Shown here: one piece after another, positions 1 through 10,575 of the stretch
Layout of the letters: each line of letters begins with the position of its first letter
Numbering within the stretch: the stretch's first letter is position 1
From: Liolophura sinensis
Taxonomy: Eukaryota; Mollusca; Polyplacophora; Chitonida; Chitonidae
Direction: 5' to 3'
Assembly (NCBI RefSeq): GCF_032854445.1
Contig: NC_088301.1
Location: 33,216,402-33,280,401, forward strand
DNA: 64,000 nt
Notes under the pieces: generated by a model
Database searches by the model: none
Seen by the model: only the letters and a program-made list of their open reading frames with translations
What the model was told of the DNA's origin: nothing
Program-made: the position numbers and the translations under genes

Positions 1-3000
1 TGCTGGTTTGAGTCTCTATTTTGGCAGCTTTGATTAGACGAGCAGACTGACTCATCCAATCACAAACCACGTCTGACGCCCAGCCTTTGTTTTCTGTTTT
101 ACAGCAGTCATCAATGCTTTGTTCCAAAACTGATAACATCTGTAGATCAGCTTCTAGTTTTTCTTCATCACATGGCTGTAAAAAAAAAAAAAAAAAAACT
201 TTATTATTAAAGCTGAATCAATCAGTTCTTTGCTGTTCATTTTTCACATATTTGTTGAATGGCTTACAGTGTCTCCATGCAACAAGCCGATCTCAATGCA
301 ACATATGCATGAATCTAACTCACTAGAAACCCATGCTGTAGACACCAGATATGGCACTAAACTGGACACCAGGAAAACCAGTACTTGTAAAGTTATTATG
401 TGAATTTTATTTTCATACTTGATATATTAAATTATTCACATTATTACTGACTATGATTCATTTATTTATTTATTATTGCTTAATTGCTTGTTGCTTAGTG
501 CCATACTCAAGAGTTTTTCACTTATGTAGTGATAGTCAGTTTTATGGGTGGAGGAAACCATAGTGCCCAGCGTAAAGCACATATCTGTGGCAAGTAAGTG
601 GCGAACTTTTCCACATTGAGGTGCATATATTCACACCACATTCTTGGAAAACATGTGGCCTTCAACATATGGCGACATGAGCATGACATTGCTGACCGGT
701 CATTTTCATCAAGGTCCCACAAGTGACAGCAGGCTTCAATCTGCACATTCCTTATCCAAAGCCAGGTTTGAAATTTCACATCAATTGCCCTAGTGATGGC
801 CCTTCTATCAATCTGTTGCTTATGGGCCAATGGAAATTTACATGACACCATCACATGACACATATGAGATACTAACTGATTTAGCAGACTTACCAAGATA
901 GATGTGCCTGATACATTCAGCTTTAACAGCCCATCAAAACACCTCAGATATCTGGCCACTCTGTGTGTGATCTCTCTGTTCTCTGTCAAATACGAACAGG
1001 TTAGTCCAGAATTCATTTTCCTCTGATGCTGCATTTACAGTACTTAACCACATTATAGGGAAACCCTCAAAACAAATGCTCTCTGTGCAAAGGCCCATGT
1101 TTATATAGCCTGCCTTTAAATTTATTTCCTTGATTCATTTTTGAATGCCTTACTTTTTCATTTACACTACGGTCAGGTTCATGGGTGGAGGAAATGGGAG
1201 GTAAACCATTATCATTAACAAACCGTCTGATTTCAGGTTGAAACTTAGAGCTAGATTAAAGCCTTCCACCTTAATTGTCAAGCCCAAGAGCTGGAGCAAA
1301 GTACCCAATATGTAAGGGCTAAGAAGCAACATAGTTAACAGTAATAAAAAAACATGAAATCAAAAATATAGCATATCACGTGACTATCAACATTTACTAC
1401 AAGCTCATAACAGATCCATTTCTAAAACAACGGCTGACTTTATGCATTTTATGTCATCAACACTGTTTTTCACCTAAAGTTTAGCATTTTTAAAGTGGCA
1501 CATTTTGCTTGAACATGATCAATTCATCCACCTTATAGGGCCACTTAAGATTTGTTTGTTCGCCTTGATTAATTTCTTATCCAAAACATGGCACCAATAA
1601 TATTATTTTCAAGGATACATAAAAGAGTACCAAAAACAATGAATATGGTTTTAAGGCACATGAAGAAAGGTATGCTGAGAGATTTTTTTCACTTTGATTT
1701 TTTAATAACCCCTTTATTTTATGCATATTTCCTGTCAATTTTCAGAAATATTCGGAAAAGACATCACAATTTAACATACTATGAAAGTTGGACCAGCTTA
1801 TCTTTCCCAATTAGGGCTCTCTCCAACAAAATTGTTTTGACAGCTATCACTGTTGATGCCACCACAGCTGGCTACTTAACAGCCTGAGTGTTGACGTGTT
1901 ATGAAAACTGTAATTTAAAGCCATTTTTATGCCCCCAAAAGAAAGCTGACAAACTGTTTTGCAGTTGCACATGTATATGTTAGGCTATATCATATACTAC
2001 ATATTAACAAATAATATTTCCATGTATCCTTTAAGGCCTATATGTGCTTCTGAAAGAACATTTTCACATGCCAATCTTTAGGTGAAATACAGCATTTTCC
2101 GATTATTATATACTTAGCTGGAGTTGTAGTTGTTTCAAATGGCTGGTTCTGATTCAAAGCTAACTTGAAACATAATCTAGAGAAGAAAGACATTTGTCCT
2201 TAAGAATAGTGTCTGCAGACTGTAAGACTGAGACGGAGACTGAGTGTATTTTCACCTGATAAATCTAAGGTGTGTAAACTAACAGGCCCTCTTTTGAAGA
2301 TGCGCAGCGGAATCGTCATCCTCTGAACCCCCTTGTCTGACAGACCATTCTCACACAGGCATAACTTCTTCAGTCTGAAACATATCAAACTACTTTATCA
2401 AAGTTTAAAGGAATAAAATAGCACAGTGCAGGTTATAAACAATAATATTATTATTAAGAGGATACTGTTCTGTACGGAGCCATAAAAGTGACTTGGTGAG
2501 AATAAAATTTCTGGAAGAGAAACAAATTTTTTTTGGAGATAAAAAAAATTTTTGGAAGATGGAAAAAAAAAATTACATGGTGAAAAAAAATTTGGGGGAA
2601 GAGAATTTTTTTAGACCCAGACGATACTGTTCTGTACGGAGCCATAAAAGTGACTTGGTGAAAATAAAATTTCAGGAATAGAAAAAAAAATTTTTTTTGG
2701 AAGATGAAAAAATAAATGCTATATATTCAAGAATTTTCAGCCGCAACTAAGCAGCACTATAAGTCTGTCATTCTCTTTGTAGCTTGGTAGAACTTTTGAC
2801 AATCTGATTTTTGTTGACTTCATTGCATGGTCGTAGCGTTTTGCCAAACACTGTACATCATTTCACAAATAAATGTACAATCGATGTGCGTTTGCCAGTA
2901 CTGAGGTGCAAGAATTCTCCAGCAACTGCACAGGACACTGTACAGTGCCTCATACCAGAAAGCAGCTCATATCTCAGAAGAACTGAATCTGAACATTCAG

Positions 3001-3724
3001 TGTCCTAACTACTCAACCAATGAGGGCCACTACCAATCTTATGTTGTAACAATTCTTATTTACTTGACTGGTGACCTGCCAGTGCTAAAGAATTATTGCT
3101 TGTATAACAGTTTCAGGTTTATGAGTGGAGGTAACAAGATTGCAATCTTAGTAATATACTGTGTTTTGCCAGATAACTGATTTACAGGAATTACCACCCT
3201 AATCACAAATAATAAAATTGGAAATTGTTTAAAGACATACCAGTATGTAGGCCTGTAAAGGAAACACTGTCACATTACCTGTTTAACTGTCCAATGTGCT
3301 GCAGCAACTCATGATCATCCCCCAGACCACACTGACCAATGTCAAGTTCTACTAGGTGAGTGAATAAACACAGGTGATCAAGGTAATCAGCAATACCTAT
3401 ATGACAGCATCGCAATGTCAAACAACTCAGGACGTCAGATCCATATGCCTCGCAGAACAGCTCCATGGCTGACAAAGACTGTGTTGTCACACTGTTGAAT
3501 TTCCCTATATCTTTAGCAAATTGGAAGATTTTGAATCCTACAATATCTGGAAAACCATAAAGGGATTCCACCATGTGGATGTTTCTGGCTATATACTCTA
3601 TACATGTTTGAAAGAGTGTTGTAGGGTTCTCAACTACACTGCCAACTGGTGGCTTTCCACAATGAGCATCATTGCATTTCCGTCTCTTTTTGACTGGACT
3701 GTATGTAGTAAAAGCTGGCTCCAT
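1..3724 (-). CDS. LRRC42: LRRC42, leucine-rich repeat-containing protein 42 (3' end cut by window edge)
   Basis: Four coding exons are seen: 3279-3724, 2256-2374, 894-982 and 1-175 (continues left of the window). Each internal border has AG/GT signals and the phases join without a stop (AG+A, G+AG, then phase 0). The product resembles human LRRC42 as I remember it: VESLYGFP (human DSLIGFP), EAYGSDVLSCLTLR, LGDDHELLQHIGQL, ENGLSDKGVQRMTIPLRIFK, then LNVSGTSIL, and in the last exon CKTENKGWASDVV (human CKTEGWADQIV). These are the leucine-rich repeats and the start of the C-terminal region. The start is set at ATG 3724, because a stop lies in frame 12 bases upstream; a polypyrimidine-AG at 3775-3776 makes 3725-3774 likely 5'UTR, with two tiny upstream ORFs. 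The N-terminus is about 40 residues shorter than in human, so a further coding exon cannot be excluded. The molecular function of the family is little known. Confidence 0.9.
481..700 (-). repeat. Degenerate SINE-related repeat (family A core, reversed)
   Basis: The stretch reads ..AAGAGTTTTTCACTTATG.. then TTTATGGGTGGAGGAAACC, AACTTTTCCACATT and GGAAAACATGTGGCCTTCAA. The same order recurs at 7187-7340 and 38715-38880, and the middle part matches the reverse complement of the family A SINE centre. It overlaps the 3' flank of the LRRC42 exon at 894-982 and accounts for an apparent long minus-strand ORF there. Confidence 0.6.
1131..1215 (-). repeat. Short fragment of the same degenerate repeat
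   Basis: Contains GGTCAGGTTCATGGGTGGAG followed by GGAGGTAAACC, the core of the repeat seen at 481-700. It is in the last visible LRRC42 intron region. A still smaller piece (TTTATGAGTGGAGGTAAC) lies near 3118-3136. Confidence 0.4.
2461..2690. repeat. Tandem duplication, period about 162 bp, in LRRC42 intron
   Basis: GATACTGTTCTGTACGGAGC begins at 2461 and again at 2623, each time followed by CATAAAAGTGACTTGGTGA and an A-rich stretch. The spacer is low-complexity A/G-rich DNA, which explains mirrored ORFs on both strands here. Confidence 0.8.
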
Positions 3725-4789
3725 ACCCTCCACTTAAATCATATTTTCTGGCCAGTTCAAAAAGACATGCTTATCTGAAACTACAAAAAAAAAAATAAGA
3801 ATTACATTACAATAATCTACATCCAAGAATTCTGGACACACACATAATTAAATCAATGTTGTATAGAATACACAAGTATAGTGCAGTCAGTCTAAGTAAA
3901 TGTAAGTTTTATCCTAATCTGCTTTCTATTCACAGTGAATAGAACTACTAAAGCCACATTCACAAGGTGCATTTGTCCAATCAACAAGTCAGCTGGAAAT
4001 ATACAATTTCAATTGATTTGTATCATTCAATAAATCACATTGCCTTACCTTGTCTTATGAAATGGATGTCCTCTTTTCTTTCCAATTGTCAAATTTGATC
4101 ATTAAATACTGGCAAAATAGAATTTAGGCAGAGTAGAGTTATAGTCTTTTAAACTGTGGGGTATACAACATTAAAAAGGTAACAAAAGGATAACAACATT
4201 TTTATGATTTTGTTGAGAGACAGGGACTGACCCAGAATGTAATTATTCTATAATAGCACACTGAGTCCATCTTGATGGACTAGTGCATCATGCTAATTAT
4301 AAATTGTCAACCTAACAATTAATTAGTCCTATACAATAAGATTCTGTATTTTGTAGTTCCCATTTGACGATGAGTCATATTGGCATGATACATTATTCCT
4401 GTTTAAAAAAACACCTGTGTCAAGCCAGCACTATCAGACACATTTTGCATTAGACTAATAAATTATGTCACAAATAGGGTGACATACAATACTATGAGTG
4501 TCGAGTTAATGCACTGTTACACAAACATAGTAACATTTTAAGCTATAGTAGGAGTAGTGGCTATAGTAGAAGTAGTAGTATAACTATTTATAACTTAGTA
4601 AACTAAACAGCTCCGCGGAGGTGTGTATGCTGTTATCAATTACAATATAATACATGTAGTAGGCTATATCATCACAGCCATACAACGACACAGGCTGGAG
4701 TTGCTCAGTTACTGTTGATCAGGCCTCCTGCATACAGTCCACACATACAAGTTACACAGACAAATCATGCGATCGAATAATAACCCTAC

Positions 4790-4870
4790 CTTCTACACAA
4801 TATTTGTATTTGTTACTATACCAGCAGACGGTAAAGCCAGTCTGTACATTTGATTATCTTGTTGAAGTTC
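4790..4870 (-). other. LRRC42: Possible first (non-coding) exon of LRRC42
   Basis: On the minus strand a consensus-like donor (AAG/GTAGGG) falls at 4790/4789, just inside the promoter region. A short ORF starting MYRLALPS ends in TAG just before the donor, so the exon would be untranslated. A second possible UTR exon has the donor AAG/GTAAGG at 4049/4048. Both are inferred from splice signals only; the 5' border is a guess. Confidence 0.3.
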
Positions 4871-4899
4871 CCGCTGAACCAAAACAATGTACGAGTGTG

Positions 4900-4990
4900 A
4901 AATGGCAGTGCGCGGAATTGATTGGTCGTAACCAATGACGCGCAAAAGCAGACCGGAAGACATTTTTGTGTTGGCTCATGAAAATCTGAA
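4900..4990. promoter_or_regulatory. Bidirectional promoter between LRRC42 and HSPB11
   Basis: Between the two divergent genes lies the palindromic pair ATTGGTCGTAACCAAT (4921-4936), that is CCAAT boxes on both strands, followed at once by TGACGCG (CRE-like, 4937-4943) and an ETS-type ACCGGAAG (4952-4959). CpG density is raised here compared with the surroundings. CCAAT plus ETS without a TATA box is typical of bidirectional housekeeping promoters. The activity is inferred. Confidence 0.6.
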
Positions 4991-5031
4991 ATTAGTTCTG
5001 TAAATCATTTTGAATTTTAACTGTAACAAGG

Positions 5032-8000
5032 ATGTTTGACGTGGCATTGGCGAGTGCTGGATCGCAGGTCGTGCTGGCAACTTCTCATGATGACAAACAC
5101 CCTCCAGAACACATTATCGATGGGTAGGAAAACTTAAACGTTAAATTCGACAAATTCGTGATATGCAACAACAACAACAGATACTGTTTGACAAACCTGT
5201 ACTTAGTAGAATGAATGAATGAATGCTTGGGGTATAACGTCGTACTTAACAATTTTTCAATCATGTGACGACGATGTACTTGGTAGAGTACAGGTGTGTA
5301 TGTCTTCTTGGGATTTTACGTCGTACTTTGCAAATTTTCAGCCATATGAGGACGAGGAGTCATAATTAGGTGTGTGTTCATGTAGCTCGAGACCTCTGTC
5401 TAGGGTGGATACTGATACGCAGAGACTGCTGGCCGATCGTAGCCCGAGAGCTATTTGGACCCGATTCCGCTATAATGATTATAACTACCTCTTTGATCAA
5501 TTCAGATGCATGCACGTTAGATTCGTCCCGAGTACATATACAGCATGGCAATTATGAAAGTTGAAATATTTACACACATTTTGCCACAATCGCTACTTGC
5601 CAGTACACCATTCTCCTGTAAAATTTTACTGAAGTCGAAAATAGGTTCATATTTAGGAGGTCGCCACGGGCTGCCATATTTTTAAAATCTGGGTCAGCGA
5701 GGCATGCATGTGCAGCAGCAGTTTCAGTGAAATTGAATGGAACAAATGCCGAAGATAACCCCCTTTTTCACTACAAACTTAATCTGACAGCTCTCACAAA
5801 CTGTGGGGTCCATTATTCTGCTCCATAGCTATTTTTAATTTTTTAAAGTCAAATGAATTAACCTGCCCTGGGTTTGATCCTCGCCCTTGATGACTACATT
5901 GTTTCTTTATATTTCTACTGGTGCTTGCATTATCCAAATTTTCTGACTAGAACTTGCAGCAGATATTGTTATAAGCCTGATGACATGTAGCACAATTCTA
6001 GGGCTAGCCTTTACAGCCCTGCCTTACCACATCGTTATGCTTTAGCGTGAAGGAAGCACTCGCAGCACTCCATTAAAGATATGCTGTGACTGTTCCTACA
6101 TGTATTCTTAGTAAAACTGGCTTGTTGTTTCATTGTTGGCCTGCTTTGTGTGAAAAAAAAACCACGAAGAAGGACATCAATACTTCGGCATGAAGTTCTT
6201 CCCCATGTCCATGTTTGGCCTAGATTTGACATTGATACATCTACTCAAGGAAAACATCAGATCCAGGAGATAGGACTCTTGTTGCAAGAAGTCAGAAGTA
6301 TATATAACACAGTAATGTTGTATGAGACTAGCTAAGATAGCACTCAGCATCAGTCCAACCAACATCCATGTGTACAATTTAAAATCATGGTGGCTGGTAA
6401 CAGTGTAACCTGGAGGCTTTTTCCTTGAGTTTTTTTTGATTATCATTACAAAGTTGTGTGCGATGATGGAAAGGGAAGATGGGAGATAATGTGCATTTCA
6501 AGGTATGCAAAGTGTTTATTTGTGCTGCAATCTGATTTAATTCTAACAAACCAGAAGTTGAGCAGCCATGACTATGGGGTATCCAAATATTTCTCAACTC
6601 ACTGGTAAGTGTACTAGAACAAAATCAATGAGGTAGTCCTTTCACAGTTATGAGATATGATATGTGGCAGTATGACCCTCGAGTCAGAGACATAATATTT
6701 ATTTATTTGGACATTCTTTAGGACAATAAAAACTCCTATTGTGTGGAACTACTTGTATGTTCTTGTATATACTTTAACATTACCTTTTTCAGAAATACGG
6801 ACACCTTTTGGGTGACAACTGGCATGTTTCCTCAAGAGTTCATTGTAACTTTCACAAAGATGATGAGCATGAAAAATATAGAACTGTCCACTCATAATGG
6901 TAAGATAACATTTTACATGTTAGTATACATGCTGTCATCCGGTATAGGAAGGTTTCCTCTATACAGCATGATCTGGTAGGCCAGGCACTTTTCAGTATTG
7001 ACAAAACAATATTTTGTCCATATTTTGCAATTCATATAAGATTTGTGTCCTAATTTGCTGCTATTTCCAGGACATTGTTTGGTATAGATTTAGATGACTG
7101 CTATATTGTGATGCATTCATGGTCTTACACATGTACAGTATATATATCTACTTAGCACTGATTACACGTATATATCTATTTGGTTGTTCTCAAAAATTTT
7201 TCACTTACATGATTCAATAGCGCTCAGTTTTATGGGTGAAGGAAACTGTTACAATGCGCAAGGAGTAAACCATCAATTTTCTCACATGTGGCATAGTACA
7301 GGATATGCTCACATATTGGTGGAAGACAAGTGATCTTCAGTGTACATCTGCAATCAGCCATATGAGCACTTATTATTATCGAGTCTCCAGAAGCAGTGAG
7401 AGCTGGGAAATCTCCACACCACTTATTGAACTTGCAGCTCAAAACTATGCCAGTCAGTTACAATGTGATGATAGTACACAGTATACCCAGGCAGATATTT
7501 AAGGAGAATGTGGACAAGATATGTTGTTCACCAATATAAACATTTATCTACCCACCAATAATGGCAGAAAGGACCTACAAGCCACTCTGAGTTACACCTC
7601 ACACAAGAACATGAACGTATAAAAATAAAATTGCATTTATATTTATAGTCAAGTAAATAGGTGGACAGACAGATAAAATCTCTATTAATACACACCAGCA
7701 ACAGTAAACACATAAAATTATGCAAGCTGTCTGTCAAGAAAAGTATTTGGCTTGTATTTTAAATGTACCATATTATACTAAACAGTTGAACACATAAATG
7801 CAATAATTGCTTTCTAAAGCATAATTGTTTAGGTTTGATTTTAATATTTTGGTTTAAATTTGTTGCAGTGCGGAAGTTATGTATAGAGCGCAGTGTACAA
7901 CATGATCCAGTTGACTTCGAACCTTTAAAAGAAATAGGTATGAAAATTGCCTCTGCTTGAAGCTGAAACACTTGGCTCACTGGGCATAATGAGCATTTCA

Positions 8001-8450
8001 GGAAACTTGCTTGATATATATAGTCCTTTTGTAAGTAAACTTTTTACCTCTATTCTGAAAGATATTTTCATCTTACATGTTTCAAAGGCAGGATGATATC
8101 CTACTGGAAACGTGCAAGTTTCACGACTAAATCAAAATGTAATATTGTGTGATCTATTTGCCTCTAAAAAATACATTTATTCAGGTGAATATTTATTACA
8201 AATACAGTATATCTAGATTGAAACTTACCTTACTGCTCAGGAGACGCTGTAGATGTATGTAGTTTTCATGCATAAAGGGTATTTTTTTTCTGTTTCAGAA
8301 TTAGATTCATCAGAGGGCCAGTTACAGATGGGATCAGCAGATGTTGGAAGTGTAACTGCAGTTCACTTAAGGGTTGTGATTGAATCCGGCTATGATCATT
8401 TCGTGTCAGTTCATAAACTACATGTGGATGGCGCAGCAGTTCCAAATTGA
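5032..8450 (+). CDS. HSPB11: HSPB11 / IFT25, intraflagellar transport protein 25
   Basis: Four exons, 5032-5123, 6793-6899, 7869-7937 and 8299-8450, join in phase (GG+A, G+TG, G+AA) into 139 codons plus TGA; human HSPB11 has 144 residues. All borders are AG/GT. Strong matches to the remembered human protein: VVLATSHDDKHPPEHIIDG, then TDTFWVTTGMFPQEFI, then HDPVDFEPL, then SEGQLQ and YDHFVSVHKL. The family folds as a single jelly-roll (discoidin/DOC1-like) domain that binds calcium. It pairs with IFT27 in the IFT-B complex, which moves cargo in cilia and is needed for Hedgehog signalling in mammals. It is not a true small heat-shock protein despite the name. The ATG at 5032 is preceded by a three-codon upstream ORF. 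The gene starts next to the bidirectional promoter and converges with RPS12. Confidence 0.95.
5213..5365 (-). mobile_element. Two tail fragments of SINE family B, reversed
   Basis: 5213-5280 and 5299-5365 each resemble the reverse complement of the family B 3' end (TGCTTGGGGTNTAACGTCGT, then ACAATTTTTCA and CATATGACGACGA). Both sit in HSPB11 intron 1, one after the other. The adjoining 5366-5480 is also CpG-containing and may be older element body. Confidence 0.65.
7187..7345 (-). repeat. Degenerate SINE-related repeat
   Basis: In HSPB11 intron 2. TTCTCAAAAATTTTTCACTT, then TTTTATGGGTGAAGGAAAC, CTCACATGTGG, and ACAAGTGATCTTCAG follow the same order as the copies at 481 and 38715. Confidence 0.6.
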
Positions 8451-9889
8451 TACCTGAGCTGTTTACTTGATGGACAGAAGTTGATCCACAAACTTGACAA
8501 ATGAAAAAACCAATAGTTCCAGCCAACAGGTGGCATGTGATGACCTGCTGATTTAAGTTATGTTCCTTCATTCCATAGCCTGATCAGACATTTTGTTGCT
8601 CAGTGTGGGTCTACATGGTGATTCAGAAAGAGATAAAGATTTTTGCACTTATTTATTGAAGTGAAAGCGCTTGTTATACTGTGAAGGTAGGGCTTCACAG
8701 TATGCAACAGGGCTCACATGTTTGTCTAGAGTATCGTCAGACATTAAAGAGGTAACATGGTCTTCTTGTAGAGTGTTGCTATACTGGAATGTACATGTAA
8801 CCAGAAAAATGTCAAAAGTAGTATGAAAGCTTGTGAGAAACTGGACTCACAATTGGTAAACCATTTTTTATTCTCATGGACCACTGTGATGTCATTCTCA
8901 CCTTTGTTAATTAAATTCAACTGAGATTCTTGTAATATAAATAACAATATTATATTTAGTATGGAGTTTTTTTTTGTTTTTTTTTTAATACCCTGTATGA
9001 ATGCAGTGGGGTCATCTTGATTTACACTATCTGTCTGCATGCGTAATACAGCTGTTTTGTAGCCCTATATAAAACATCATCTCTTGTTTCACTTACTGTA
9101 AATCCAACCTTTTCAACCCTTGACCAGCATAGATATGTGATGACAGGACTTAAAATAATACATAAAACAGTCCGGCACTTTTCTGATGCAGGTATTGGCA
9201 AACAAAGAACTCTGAATCACGTGGCGCTAAAGGAAGATATTTTGCGCAAGTTTTCGTCAAATAAAAGCAATGCCTTTATCTACAGCAGTTGCTAAGAGAT
9301 TACATCGGTCTACTTTTTGTGCCATTTACTTTATCCCAGTGACTGCTGCACTGCCATCAAAAAAAATTTCTCTTTAATCTGGTACCCTGCCTTTTATGTT
9401 ATTATGAAGCTGTTGGGAGGAGTCATGAGCAAACTTTGGTTTGTATCATCTATCGCCGTTTTTTTCTGCCTTACAAAATCTGTGGAATGGGGACCATAAC
9501 CTGCCTAAGGCAAGTAAATTTATAAAGCAGGGTACTCGTAAAGCAGGGAGGATGCTGTGTGTAATGACAGAGAATGTGTTCTTTCACAGATTGGAACCGA
9601 CTTGTATACACTGAAGAGCATGCCCCACACTGAATAGACAACTCATTTAAATATGGATTGCATGTGTGCTGAACAAACGTTCCCATGCCTTTTGTGAAAT
9701 ATCAGCCAGGTCTATCGATGGACATAAGTAGCAGACAAAAGTGTTAATTAAATCCGTCGTGTAACAATTACATGTTCAACAGAAGCTAGAATTGAACTTT
9801 GTCGGGCCTCATTTACATCCGAACATTTGTTTTGGCAAACACATGTACTCATTTCAGTGGGTAATAGGCTTTGATGGAGTAACTTAATA
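8451..9889. other. Intergenic region after HSPB11, no gene seen
   Basis: AT-rich DNA holding the HSPB11 3'UTR (end not determined). I see no splice-supported coding segment. Short T-rich and A-rich runs occur near 8960-8990. Confidence 0.5.
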
Positions 9890-10423
9890 TTGAATTATAC
9901 TGTAGAACAAATTAAAATAAGAAACTGCAAAAATTCAGGCAAGACAAAATCACACTCAAGTGAGATTTGCAGGTCGTTAGGTAGATTCTTGTTCACGTCC
10001 GGCATCTCATTTCAAAGGAAATTCCTGTTGAAAGGCACGATTTATTACTTTAAGTCTATCCCTAAGGAACTTAATCTTGACGATCAGAGGCTTTACCTTT
10101 GCATGAAGATGATCCGAACAACCAACTTAAGAGAAAACCTATGGAGGATGGTTGTACCTGTACCATCCAATAATCTTTGTTAGACAAAGCCTTTTTGGTT
10201 GAGACACCCTTCCCTGGTTTTCCCAGACTGGTCACCACTTGACTACAACATGAGCATGTACAGGTGCCGAACCGGCCTTACTCGGGAAGAACTGTCTTTA
10301 AGAATATTTCTTTTGTCAGACACCCCCGTCATGCGCGTTCATGAGCAGATGCCAGATGCAGAACTATCACACATCATTAGGTACACACCTTATTTTCTGA
10401 AGCATAGCCAGTTATGCCAGTAG
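9890..10423 (+). pseudogene. Unrecognised coding-like remnant with one internal stop
   Basis: A single frame stays open for 178 codons apart from one TAG at 10181-10183. The segment has higher GC and CpG than its surroundings. Composition looks protein-like (for example LRIFLLSDTPVMRVHEQMPD), but I recognise no family. Just past the end, on the minus strand, a GTGTTCAAATCC B-box-like motif suggests that part of the stretch is an old tRNA-derived element. It may therefore be a transposon or SINE remnant instead of a gene relic. Confidence 0.25.
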
Positions 10424-10575
10424 GTGCTGGATTTGAACACACGACATCATTGGTCACTGTGAAAGCAATAAAAACAAACGAGCAAAATAGTTTAGCATCT
10501 TTGTATTGTTTTACTCATCATACAATAAAACCCACAGCCCCAATAGTTTTATTATATGATGACACTGCAACAGGT

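Noticed and set aside
522-1034. 170-codon minus-strand ORF
   Set aside because: Only 894-982 is exon (LRRC42); the rest is intron and degenerate repeat read through by chance.
2454-2681. Overlapping ORFs on both strands rich in Lys/Phe
   Set aside because: Low-complexity A/T-rich tandem repeat.
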